This document shows positions 51,668 to 60,719 of a stretch of 64,000 nt of DNA, one piece after another; the stretch's first letter is position 1, and each line of letters opens with the position of its first letter. The notes below the pieces were generated by a model. It searched no databases. It saw only the letters and a program-made list of their open reading frames with translations, and had not been told where the DNA came from. Source of the DNA: Emticicia aquatilis (lineage in GTDB: Bacteria; Bacteroidota; Bacteroidia; Cytophagales; Spirosomataceae); NCBI RefSeq assembly GCF_014644295.1, contig NZ_BMKK01000016.1:1-64000 (forward strand). The letters run 5' to 3'. A program made the translations under genes and the position numbers.

Positions 51668-53287
51668 TTACCAATTCGGGTTTTGCTTGAGATTCGGGTT
51701 CAACGAAATCTCATTCAAAGGTAATGGCCATAAATAATCTTTTGCAGGGTCAAACTTGCGGAAATTGGCTGCCGTAACTAAGATATAATTATCAGGAGTT
51801 AAGTTTACGGTAGTAGTTGTTCCGAATTCAGATTTAAAGAAGTAATTTCCTAAAACTGGCTTTGGAAGTTCAATCTCGGCCGTTTTCCAACGAATCAAAT
51901 CCCAATAACGATGTCCTTCTTGTGCTAATTCAACTCGGCGTTCACGACGGAGTTCATCACGCATATTTAGTCCGTTTGTTGTTACAAAAGCATTGGTTAA
52001 CTTCGCAATTTTACCTCTTGCACGAAGCGGATTAATTGCTAAATCAAGGTCGGCATCGCTGATGCTTCCATCTAATTCGTATTTTGCTTCTGCATAAGCT
52101 AAAAGTACTTCAGCATATCTCAAAATTGGTCGGTCAATCGAAGAAGCTTGCGTATTCCAGTCATCAATATTTGAAAATTTACGGAAGCAAAAACCTGTTT
52201 TTTGGAAAACCAAGACGGCAACATCGAATACTTTTTTAGTAAAAATGTATGGGTCGCCAGCTTTCATTACTGTTTGGTTCAATCTATCATCACGTCCAAC
52301 AAATACATCGGTGCTTTTAACAGGAGCTTTATATAATGGCGACTTTGTGATAGGTAAACCATCCGACATCAAATAAGAATCTACCAAACTTTTGGTTGGG
52401 TTTTTATTACCATTTTCGAGTGTTCCACGGAAATAAGTATGCGTCAATACACGGTCAGTTAAGCTAACACCATATTGTTTTACAATGATATTCTCCTTGT
52501 TTTGAAGCCCTTCGCCTGCATATTGGAACAAATCGAAATAATTGGCATATAATGCGTGTTGTTTGCTATCAATAACGGCTTTTGCTGCTGCAACCGCCAA
52601 AGTTAGGTGTTTTTTATAATCACCATAGTTATGGAATTTCGAGCGTGTTCCTTCAAAAAGAGCCACACGAGCTTTGAAAGCTAATGCTCCCGTATTCGAA
52701 ATTCTCCCAAAATTACCAATTCCGAGAGTTGCTATAGTTGGCAATTTTGAAGCAGCAAAATCAAGGTCTTGATAGATTTGGTCGAAAATCTTTTCTCTTG
52801 GGCTGGCTGGTTCGGTCAATTCTGGCGAAGTGTCATCTAATATTTTTAGAATCAAAGGCACATCACCGTATTTCTGAACTAAGCTATAATAGCCCCATGC
52901 ACGGAAGAAACGAGCTTCGCCGATGTATCGGTCAATAACCGCTTGGCTGGTTGTGGCAGCTGCTTTTGGGCCTTTTTCGATAATATTATTGGCTGCCCTG
53001 ATTAACTGATATGGAGAAGTATAGTTACCATCAGTTGAAGGAGCCAAACGAGAACCATCGCTGATATTGTTTGAAGTTAGACCAATGGCATCGTCAGACC
53101 ATACATCTTCGGTATTAAAGCCGGGTATGAAAGTGTAAAGATAGTTGGTAGCCGCTATTAAGTCAGTTTCCGAACGCCAAAAAGTAGCATCGCTGATTGA
53201 TGTTTCGGGCAAGCGATTGATGTCGCAAGCGGTCATGCCCAAGATGAGTAGGCACGTCGAAAGTATATATTTGAATTTTGATTTCAT
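51668..53287 (-). CDS. RagB/SusD family nutrient-binding lipoprotein
   Basis: A 539-residue SusD protein with lipobox LILGMTAC (Cys about 21), followed by DINRLPETSISDATFWRSETDLIAATNYLYTF. It contains the typical C-terminal DELRRERRVELAQEGHRYWDLIRWKTAE (about 450-480). It sits on the cell surface and, with SusC, captures oligosaccharides. The frame is open to 53296 but the Met at 53287 matches the lipoprotein signal. Confidence 0.95.
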   Translation of the reverse strand: MKSKFKYILSTCLLILGMTACDINRLPETSISDATFWRSETDLIAATNYLYTFIPGFNTEDVWSDDAIGLTSNNISDGSRLAPSTDGNYTSPYQLIRAANNIIEKGPKAAATTSQAVIDRYIGEARFFRAWGYYSLVQKYGDVPLILKILDDTSPELTEPASPREKIFDQIYQDLDFAASKLPTIATLGIGNFGRISNTGALAFKARVALFEGTRSKFHNYGDYKKHLTLAVAAAKAVIDSKQHALYANYFDLFQYAGEGLQNKENIIVKQYGVSLTDRVLTHTYFRGTLENGNKNPTKSLVDSYLMSDGLPITKSPLYKAPVKSTDVFVGRDDRLNQTVMKAGDPYIFTKKVFDVAVLVFQKTGFCFRKFSNIDDWNTQASSIDRPILRYAEVLLAYAEAKYELDGSISDADLDLAINPLRARGKIAKLTNAFVTTNGLNMRDELRRERRVELAQEGHRYWDLIRWKTAEIELPKPVLGNYFFKSEFGTTTTVNLTPDNYILVTAANFRKFDPAKDYLWPLPLNEISLNPNLKQNPNW

Positions 53288-53347
53288 GATTCGCATTAAT
53301 TTAATTAGTTAATCGTTGATGGTCAATAACTTATATTGACTAATTGC

Positions 53348-56300
53348 TTAGAAATTAAGATTGATACCAACTGAAGCTGTGGCAAAGAATGGGTAATCAT
53401 TCTCAATATTATCACGTTGCTCTGGGTCGAAATATCCTTTGAAATTGCCCAATCTTGAGAATGTAAGAATATCTTGAGCCGAGAAGAATACCCTTGCTCT
53501 CGAAATCTTAACTCTGTTAGAAAGGCTTTCAGGAATTGTATAACCAATTTGAAGGTTTTTCAAACGAGCATATTGTCCATTCAACAGCCATTTGTCCGAA
53601 ACACGGTAGTTGTGTGTTCCACCAGTGTAAGGGCGAGGGTACAAAGCATCAGGATTTTCTGGAGTCCAGTAATCTCTGTGAATACCTAAAGCTTGTTTCC
53701 AAGTTACCAATAGAGGGGCAATAGTTTCAGTTTCTGGTCTGAACGAACGCTTGCCTACACCTTGAATGAATGCAGTAAAATCAAATCCTTTATAATTAAA
53801 GCCAAGTGTTGTACCAAACACATAACGAGGCTGAGTAGTACCAAGATACACCAAGTCACCGAAGTCGCTGGTGTTTCCTTTTCCAACATTGATTTTTGCA
53901 TCGCCGTTGAGGTCTAAATATTTCACATCACCAGCACCTGTGCGGTTATCTTGGAAAGCCCAAGCTTTAACTTCGTCGGCAGTTTGGAAATATCCATCTG
54001 TTTTGTAGCCAAAAACACTGTTCAAAGGATAACCTTCTACGATACTGTTTGTACCCGCACTAACGATGTTTCTTCCCGCAAAATTGATGAGTTTATTTTG
54101 GTTGTCAGAAAGGTTAGCTGCAATATTATATGAGAAATCTTTACCGATTTGTCCTCTATAACGTGCTTCCAATTCCCAGCCCCAAGATTTCAATTCTCCG
54201 TTATTTTTTCTTGGAGTACCGATACCAATTACAGCAGGAAGGTTTTGTGGCGTAAGCATATTACGGTTATATTTTACGTAATAGTCACCGTTGATTGTTA
54301 GTTTATTTTTGAATAAACCTAAGTCAAAACCTACGTTAGTTGTTTCGATTGTTTCCCAAGAAAGGGCTTGCGATGGAATTGAACTCTGGAAAAGGTAAGA
54401 AGCACGAGAATCTCCCAAAACCAATGCCGAACCACGACTTAACTGACTTAAATAATCGTAGTTACCAATTGTGCTACCACCTAAAGCACCACCCAAGCGT
54501 CCCCATGATGCACGAAGTTTCAACTCAGAAATAAAGTTTACATCTTTCATGAATGCCTCACGGTGTATATTCCAGCCAGCCGATGCTGATGGGAAAACTT
54601 TAATTCTTAAATCTGGAGCGAGTTTTGAGTTTTCATCACGACGGATAGTTGCTTCGAGCAAATATTTACCATCATAATTATAATTGAAACGACTGAAAAC
54701 CGACTGCGAAGCATTAGTACCGATTGATTGGCTATTGGTTTTTGTTTTATCGTCGCCTAAGTTAAGCGTTGGCAAATCATTGCTCACTAAGTTTGTTGCA
54801 CCAGCCACCATGTTTTCAAATCTGAAATCTTCGTAGTTATATCCTGCCAAAATTCCAAAATTGTGTTTTGCTCCAACCTTTATGTCATAATTTGCCAAAA
54901 ACTGAAGGTTTGTATTATTTGTTAATTCATCAGTTAAAGTATAACTATTCACTTGGTTGATGTAACTCAATATTTTGCCTCTTCCCCAAAGTGGCACTGT
55001 ACGAGCAAAGTTTGTTCTATCACCGATGCGGTACTGAGTACCAACTACTCCACGAAGTGTAAGACCTTTTACGATATTTGCGGCTTTGAGCGTTACAGTT
55101 CCATCAAAATAATCTCTTTTATAATTATTATAGCCACCTGATTCAAGTCTGGCGTACACTGTCGCAGCCGAACCAGCACCATTATATTGTCCATCAGGGG
55201 TGAAAAACGGTGTACGAGTACGTAAACGATAAATTTCGTACATTAAACCTTGTCCATTTAAACCTCCTGAAGCAGCCTCTTGCTTATCTTTTGTATAAGA
55301 AAGTCGAGTATCGATTGAGAATATTTTACTCAGTTGAGCCCCTAAATTCAAACGAACATTGTAGCGTTGATAGCCATCTGGTCCGATTTTGAAGATACCG
55401 CTTTTACCATAATAACCACCTGACAACAAAAAGTTTAGTTTTTCTGTACCACCCGAAATGCTTAGGTTTTGAGTAGTCATAGACGAATATTTTCTTAAAA
55501 CTTGGTCAGTCAATGGAGTTTGGTTATAAAAAAGCCAAGTTGTCGTATCGGCAGGGTTAACCACATACGGCACACCATCTTTGATACGTTGGATATCAAC
55601 ATCCGAATACTCAGGACCACTTCCTGAGTTCTTACGAGCTAAGTTAGAAAACTCGGCCTCTTCTAAAAGCGACATTCTTTCAGGAACATTAATTGACCAG
55701 TCAGTGCCTTGTTGAGCTAAATAAGCAAATTTTATTTTTCCTGCTTTGGCTTTCTTTGTAGTTACCAAAATTACACCACCAGCCGCTTGAGCACCGTAAA
55801 TTGCGGCAGCCGCAGCGTCTTTCAACACACTGATATTCTCAACATCATTTGGGTTGAGTGACTGAAGTGTATTGCTTGGCACAGTTACTCCATCAAGAAT
55901 TACTAATGGCTCAATACTACCATTGGCAGATGATGCTCCACGAATCTGAATACCGATACCCTCACTACCTGGCTGACCATTTGAACGAGTAATAATCAAA
56001 CCTGGGCTTGTTCCTTGCAAAGCATTTGCTAAGTTACTTGATGGACGATTTTCGATAGTCTTTGAGTCAATCGTCGAAACCGCACCAGTCAAGTTTACTT
56101 TCTTTTGAGTTCCATATCCAACGACTACAACTTCTTCAAGCGATTTTGCATCAGCAGTCATATTTACGCTGATAATCGTTTGGTTACCAACTTCAATCTC
56201 TTGTGTTTCATAACCCAAGAAACTAAATACTAATACCGCATTTTTGTTAGGAACTTTGATAGAATAGTCACCTTTTCCATCAGTAGTTGCTCCACGAGAA

Positions 56301-56491
56301 GTGCCTTTGATTGTGATACTTACTCCCGGTAATCCTTCTCCTTTTTCGGCATCGCTAACTTTTCCTGTAATCGTGATGTCAGCAGCATTTGCATAGCTAC
56401 TTATCAAGCAGAGTAGAGCTAAAACAGTGTAAATAAGTCTGCTTTTTGCAGCCCTATTCATCAACTGATTGAACAGTAGATTTTTTTTCAT
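53348..56491 (-). CDS. SusC/RagA TonB-linked outer membrane transporter
   Basis: A 1047-residue protein: signal peptide, a carboxypeptidase-D-like domain (about 38-118, ITGKVSDAEKGEGLPGVSITIKGTSRG), then LEEVVVVGYGTQKKVNLTGAVSTI (plug start), a plug, and a 22-strand barrel ending VGINLNF. Imports bound oligosaccharides with SusD (52 bases downstream). Upstream neighbour is the GH88 gene. Confidence 0.96.
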   Translation of the reverse strand: MKKNLLFNQLMNRAAKSRLIYTVLALLCLISSYANAADITITGKVSDAEKGEGLPGVSITIKGTSRGATTDGKGDYSIKVPNKNAVLVFSFLGYETQEIEVGNQTIISVNMTADAKSLEEVVVVGYGTQKKVNLTGAVSTIDSKTIENRPSSNLANALQGTSPGLIITRSNGQPGSEGIGIQIRGASSANGSIEPLVILDGVTVPSNTLQSLNPNDVENISVLKDAAAAAIYGAQAAGGVILVTTKKAKAGKIKFAYLAQQGTDWSINVPERMSLLEEAEFSNLARKNSGSGPEYSDVDIQRIKDGVPYVVNPADTTTWLFYNQTPLTDQVLRKYSSMTTQNLSISGGTEKLNFLLSGGYYGKSGIFKIGPDGYQRYNVRLNLGAQLSKIFSIDTRLSYTKDKQEAASGGLNGQGLMYEIYRLRTRTPFFTPDGQYNGAGSAATVYARLESGGYNNYKRDYFDGTVTLKAANIVKGLTLRGVVGTQYRIGDRTNFARTVPLWGRGKILSYINQVNSYTLTDELTNNTNLQFLANYDIKVGAKHNFGILAGYNYEDFRFENMVAGATNLVSNDLPTLNLGDDKTKTNSQSIGTNASQSVFSRFNYNYDGKYLLEATIRRDENSKLAPDLRIKVFPSASAGWNIHREAFMKDVNFISELKLRASWGRLGGALGGSTIGNYDYLSQLSRGSALVLGDSRASYLFQSSIPSQALSWETIETTNVGFDLGLFKNKLTINGDYYVKYNRNMLTPQNLPAVIGIGTPRKNNGELKSWGWELEARYRGQIGKDFSYNIAANLSDNQNKLINFAGRNIVSAGTNSIVEGYPLNSVFGYKTDGYFQTADEVKAWAFQDNRTGAGDVKYLDLNGDAKINVGKGNTSDFGDLVYLGTTQPRYVFGTTLGFNYKGFDFTAFIQGVGKRSFRPETETIAPLLVTWKQALGIHRDYWTPENPDALYPRPYTGGTHNYRVSDKWLLNGQYARLKNLQIGYTIPESLSNRVKISRARVFFSAQDILTFSRLGNFKGYFDPEQRDNIENDYPFFATASVGINLNF

Positions 56492-56558
56492 AAAAGATTT
56501 GAGTTTGAATAAATGTTGATAAGTACTCTTTATAAGGTTGTGTGGATGTAGTTAAATC

Positions 56559-57746
56559 TTAAAATAATTTCTTCTTAGTTCTCAAGGCTTCGTATCTTAA
56601 AAGACCTTCTAAATAATAGTAGTCGGCATAAACAAGCGGAACATCAATTTCTGAATTACCTGGTTTATGACCCGTGCTGTGCATCAAAATAAAATGATTG
56701 TTTTTTCCAAGTTCGGCTTTAAATGCTGGTGTAGATAGTGTTTCGAGCATTTTAACGGCCGAATTATAATAAGTTTTGGCGTCTTTCCCTCCGTAAGTGC
56801 TTAGCTCCAATAATGCCGAAGCACAAATTGCTCCTGCTGAAGCATCTCGTTCTTCACCTGGTTTACTAAAATCCCAATACGGAATCATATCAGATGGCAA
56901 ATTTGGATTTTTGAGATAGAAATTGGCAATATTTCGAGCAAAATCAAGGTATTTTTTGTCTTTAGTCTCACGATACATCACGGTGTATCCATAAAGACCC
57001 CAAGCTTGTCCTCTTGCCCAGGCTGACTCATCTGCTGCCCCTTGATGCGTTTTCTTCGCTAAAACTTCTCCATTTTCGCCATATAATAATACGTGGTAGC
57101 TACTAAAATCAGGGCGATAATGATTTTTCATCGTATTATCGGCGTGCGTAACACTCAAATTATAAAGTTCTTTGTCTCCTGATTCTTTAGCTGCCCAAAA
57201 CAAAAACTCAAGGTTCATCATATTATCAATGATAACAGGATATTTATAGCCACCCTTGAAACTTTCCCAAGACTTAATTAAACCAACTTTAGGATTAAAT
57301 CGAGTTGCCAAAGATTTTGCTCCTGTAAGCATAATATCTTTATATACAGGATTTTTTGTAAGTCGATACCCATTGCCAAACGGACAATATAGCATAAAAC
57401 CTAAATCATGCGTGCGAGTATTAAATTTCTCTTTCTCAACTGCCATCGTCCATTTGTCGGCGGCATCTTTCCATTTTTGTTCATGATTAAATTGATAAAT
57501 ATACCAAAGCGAACCACCAAAAAATCCACTACACCACCAATCCGATTTCATATCACGAGGTTTTCCATCTGGCCATGTAGATTGCGGAAATTTCGTAAGG
57601 TCTGGGTGCGACGCAAGCATTCCTTCGTATTGTTTGGCAGCGAACTCAAATTCTTTTTTTACATCAAGTTTCGACTGACCAAATGATGTGAAAGACAAGA
57701 GCAATAGTAATGAGAAATAATACTTTTTAAGGTAGATTTTAATCAT
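56559..57746 (-). CDS. GH88 family unsaturated glucuronyl hydrolase
   Basis: A 395-residue exported protein starting at ATG 57746, with a signal peptide (YYFSLLLLLSFTSFGQS). The (alpha/alpha)6 barrel has SDWWCSGFFGGSLWYIYQ (about 66-83), HDLGFMLYCPFGNGY, PVIIDNMMNLEFLFWA (catalytic Asp), ADESAWARGQAWGLYGYTVMY and YWDFSKPGEERDASAGAICASALLEL. It removes the unsaturated uronate left by a lyase. It is the first minus-strand gene of the PUL, divergent from LacI. Confidence 0.93.
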   Translation of the reverse strand: MIKIYLKKYYFSLLLLLSFTSFGQSKLDVKKEFEFAAKQYEGMLASHPDLTKFPQSTWPDGKPRDMKSDWWCSGFFGGSLWYIYQFNHEQKWKDAADKWTMAVEKEKFNTRTHDLGFMLYCPFGNGYRLTKNPVYKDIMLTGAKSLATRFNPKVGLIKSWESFKGGYKYPVIIDNMMNLEFLFWAAKESGDKELYNLSVTHADNTMKNHYRPDFSSYHVLLYGENGEVLAKKTHQGAADESAWARGQAWGLYGYTVMYRETKDKKYLDFARNIANFYLKNPNLPSDMIPYWDFSKPGEERDASAGAICASALLELSTYGGKDAKTYYNSAVKMLETLSTPAFKAELGKNNHFILMHSTGHKPGNSEIDVPLVYADYYYLEGLLRYEALRTKKKLF

Positions 57747-58083
57747 TTGTTTGAAAGTTAGATTTATTAGAAAAATACAATAAATAAATATTTTTTTATT
57801 TATCACTTTAAGTCAATTTAATTATCTATTCATAAATAGATTTGAGTAATTTTTATAAATATATAGTGCGATTATTAATTATCAAAGAAAAAATTGAAGA
57901 ATAATCGTTTATTATTTTACTGTTTTTTGCAAACGTAACCGCAAACGTAACCGCAAACGTTTGCATATATTTTAATTTTTATAATATCTCTTTAAAAATT
58001 TATATTAACTTCGCTTGTCAAATTTTTTATTTATTTTTGATTGTCTAAGTCTATCGCTTTAAATATTGTAAAAGTTATATTTT
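57747..58083. other. Divergent regulatory region between GH88 and lacI
   Basis: 337 bases, strongly AT-rich apart from the operator-like repeats (57929-57964). No TAnnTTTG box is certain on either strand. It must carry the promoters for the PUL operon and lacI. Confidence 0.5.
57929..57964. promoter_or_regulatory. Tandem LacI-type operator repeats
   Basis: Three 12-bp units: GCAAACGTAACC at 57929-57940, again at 57941-57952, then GCAAACGTTTGC at 57953-57964. The last is a perfect palindrome centred on CG, the classical LacI/CcpA-family operator shape; the first two are half-sites. They lie 120 bases before the divergent LacI gene. Confidence 0.8.
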
Positions 58084-59100
58084 ATGCACCGCAGAACCCC
58101 AGTTACGATTAAAGATATAGCACAAACCCTCAACATATCGGTATCAACGGTTTCGAGGGCATTGCGTGGTATGCCCGAAATTCATCCAGATACCAAAAAC
58201 GCCATTCTTAAATTGGCCGAAGAAATGGACTATCAGCCCAATCAACTTGCCAAGAATTTGGTAGGAAACAGTACCAAGACAATCGGGGTAATTGTGCCAT
58301 CATTGAGTTATTATTTCTTTGCTTCAATGCTCAATAGTATCGAGGAGGCAGCCATGCAAGCGGGGTATAGTGTAATGGTTTGCCAAACCAACGAATCTTA
58401 TCTGAGAGAATTAGCCCAGATTCAAAATATGCTCAACTCCCAAGTAGAGGGTTTTATTATTTCATTGGCTCGTGATTCGCTCGACTATGAGCATATTAAT
58501 AGGTTAATCAAAAAGCAAATTCCATTGGTTTTGTTTGATAGATATACTGATAAAATCGAAAGTTCAAAAGTAATAGTCGATAACAAACAAGCGGCTTTTA
58601 AAGCAACTGTACACATGATTGAAAAAGGGTGCCGTCGTTTAGCTTGTTTGGCTGGGCCTCCGCATCTCGAAATCAGTAACCAACGTTTAGATGGGTTTCG
58701 GGAAGCTATCTTGACAAATGGCCTACAATATGAAGAACAGTACGTAAGCCACAGTGATTTTACGCAGGAAAACACCATCATACAAGCCAATAATATGATG
58801 AGTCAAAGCAATCCACCCGACGGAATTTTGACGATGAGCGATAATATTGCCTTTTCTACAATGTATGCTCTCAAACAACGTGGCTTACGAATACCTGAAG
58901 ATGTGGCTATGGTTAGTTTTAATAACGAACCTACGTGCTTATACCTTACTCCATCGCTTACAAGTATTAGTCAACCGATTCGAGAAATGGGAACTCAGGC
59001 TGTCAGGTTATTACTCAAACAACTCGAAGCCGATAAGATTGAACCCGAAACGGTTGTTCTTGATACACAATTAGTCATCAGAGAATCATCTTTAAGATAA
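58084..59100 (+). CDS. LacI family transcriptional regulator
   Basis: A 338-residue repressor. Helix-turn-helix and hinge lie at about 5-60: VTIKDIAQTLNISVSTVSRALRG, then MDYQPNQLAKNLVGN. The periplasmic-binding-like sensor follows (GVIVPSLSYYFFASMLNSIEEAAMQAGY). It likely binds the GCAAACGTTTGC palindrome upstream and responds to a sugar from the PUL product. It ends 34 bases before pxpC and may be transcribed with it. Confidence 0.94.
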   Translation: MHRRTPVTIKDIAQTLNISVSTVSRALRGMPEIHPDTKNAILKLAEEMDYQPNQLAKNLVGNSTKTIGVIVPSLSYYFFASMLNSIEEAAMQAGYSVMVCQTNESYLRELAQIQNMLNSQVEGFIISLARDSLDYEHINRLIKKQIPLVLFDRYTDKIESSKVIVDNKQAAFKATVHMIEKGCRRLACLAGPPHLEISNQRLDGFREAILTNGLQYEEQYVSHSDFTQENTIIQANNMMSQSNPPDGILTMSDNIAFSTMYALKQRGLRIPEDVAMVSFNNEPTCLYLTPSLTSISQPIREMGTQAVRLLLKQLEADKIEPETVVLDTQLVIRESSLR

Positions 59101-59134
59101 AATCATTAATTTTAGGAAAAATAATAGCCCAAAA

Positions 59135-59971
59135 GTGAAATATTTAAAGCAAGGGATTCTTACAAGCTATCAAAATTTAGGAAAAAATGGACTTCGACAT
59201 TTGGGTGTAAACCCAAGTGGAGCAATGGACAGACTTTCGGCAAGAATACTCAACATTGCTTTACAAAATACCGAAGACCAACCAGTGTTGGAAATGCACT
59301 TTCCTGCTCCTGAAATATTATTTGAAGAAGATTGTACCATAATCATTGGCGGAGCCGATTTCTCGCCGACCATCAATAATAAACCTATAGAAAATTGGAA
59401 AACAATTTTGGTTAAAACAGATAGTGTACTTAGATTTAAGAAATTAATTGTTGGCAGTCGGGCATATTTGGCAGTAAAGGAGGGAAATTGTAATTTTTTG
59501 CCGTATGTAGGACAGGTTTGCAACCTGTCTCAAAAAAAAACAATCCGTTTCACCGAAGGCAACGAGTTTGATTTACTGACCGAAATAAGTAAGCAAGCGT
59601 TTGAAAATCAAGTATTTACAGTCTCCAATGCTTCAAACCGAATGGGGTATCGAATGAATGCTGAAACTTTGGAAGTAAACGCTAAAAAAGAATTGGTCAG
59701 CTCGGCCGTAGATTTTGGAACAATGCAGCTTTTGCCAAGTGGACAAATAATAGTTTTAATGGCCGACCATCAAACCAGCGGTGGATACCCACGATTGGGC
59801 AATATTGTGTCGGTTGATTTACCAAAATTGGCTCAATGTAATGTAAATGATAGTATATTATTTAAAAAGATTTCGATTCAGGAAGCAGAAGACTTACTGA
59901 TTCAGCAAGAACTCGAACTTCAAAAACTAAAAGCAAGCATCAGATTTTTCAATGATAAACAAAAAAATTGA
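59135..59971 (+). CDS. pxpC: 5-oxoprolinase subunit PxpC
   Basis: A 278-residue biotin-dependent carboxyltransferase-type protein with a GTG start. It shows GLRHLGVNPSGAMDRLSARILN (about 20-41) and IVLMADHQTSGGYPRLGNIVSVDL (about 206-229). Around residues 115-140, where relatives have a glycine/serine-rich substrate loop, it reads NFLPYVGQVCNLSQ, which coincides with an embedded palindrome in DNA (59511-59529); this makes it shorter than many homologs (about 310). It overlaps pxpA by 20 bases. Confidence 0.88.
   Translation: MKYLKQGILTSYQNLGKNGLRHLGVNPSGAMDRLSARILNIALQNTEDQPVLEMHFPAPEILFEEDCTIIIGGADFSPTINNKPIENWKTILVKTDSVLRFKKLIVGSRAYLAVKEGNCNFLPYVGQVCNLSQKKTIRFTEGNEFDLLTEISKQAFENQVFTVSNASNRMGYRMNAETLEVNAKKELVSSAVDFGTMQLLPSGQIIVLMADHQTSGGYPRLGNIVSVDLPKLAQCNVNDSILFKKISIQEAEDLLIQQELELQKLKASIRFFNDKQKN
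59511..59529. repeat. Palindrome inside pxpC
   Basis: GACAGGTT-TGC-AACCTGTC lies in frame in the coding region, followed by a run of nine A residues. It encodes part of VGQVCNLS. Its form matches short dispersed palindromes that I recall from Bacteroidota genomes. Confidence 0.55.
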
Positions 59972-60716
59972 CCTCAACTGCGACATGGGCGAAGCATTCG
60001 GTGCTTGGCCAATGGGAAACGATAGTGCTTTAATGGAATTGATTTCGTCGGCTAATGTTGCTTGTGGTTTTCATGCGGGCGATGCCACCATCATGCGGAA
60101 AACGGCTCAATTGGCTATCGAAAAAAATGTTGCTGTTGGAGCTCATCCTGCTTTTCCAGATTTACAAGGTTTTGGTCGTCGAAATATGCAGCTTTCACCG
60201 CAAGAGGTCTATGATATTTGCGTGTATCAGATTGGGGCGATGTTCGGTACAGTAAGAGCATTAGGTGGTAAACTTCACCACGTAAAACCGCATGGGGCTT
60301 TATACAATATGGCTGCTAAAGATGCTGCATTAGCCAAAGCAATTGCCCAAGCAACAAAAGCTATTCATCCAGATTTGATTTTGTATGGTTTATCAGGCAG
60401 TCATTTAATTACAGAGGCCGAAAAAATCGGTTTACGCACCGCATCTGAAGTTTTTGCCGACCGCACCTATCAAAACGATGGGAATCTAACTCCTCGTACA
60501 CAAGCTAATGCTATGATTGAAAGCTCACAAGAAGCTGTCAATCAAGTAATGATGATGATTGAAAAACAAGTTGTTATATCTACTGAAGGCAGAGAAGTCG
60601 GGCTAAAAGCTGATACCGTCTGTATTCATGGAGATGGAATACACGCTGTTGAGTTTGCGAGAGAATTGAGAAATACTCTGTTAGGTAGGAATATTTTTAT
60701 CGAAACTATCAAATAG
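59952..60716 (+). CDS. pxpA: 5-oxoprolinase subunit PxpA (LamB/YcsF)
   Basis: A 254-residue LamB/YcsF protein: KIDLNCDMGEAFGAWPMGND (about 5-24), SANVACGFHAGDATIM, VAVGAHPAFPDLQGFGRR, LHHVKPHGALYNMAAKD, ASEVFADRTYQNDGNLTPR and VCIHGDGIHAVEFA. All these blocks are complete. With PxpB and PxpC it opens the oxoproline ring. The ATG overlaps pxpC by 20 bases, which suggests coupling; the downstream sterol-desaturase-like gene starts 4 bases after its stop. Confidence 0.95.
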   Translation: MINKKIDLNCDMGEAFGAWPMGNDSALMELISSANVACGFHAGDATIMRKTAQLAIEKNVAVGAHPAFPDLQGFGRRNMQLSPQEVYDICVYQIGAMFGTVRALGGKLHHVKPHGALYNMAAKDAALAKAIAQATKAIHPDLILYGLSGSHLITEAEKIGLRTASEVFADRTYQNDGNLTPRTQANAMIESSQEAVNQVMMMIEKQVVISTEGREVGLKADTVCIHGDGIHAVEFARELRNTLLGRNIFIETIK

Positions 60717-60719
60717 ACC

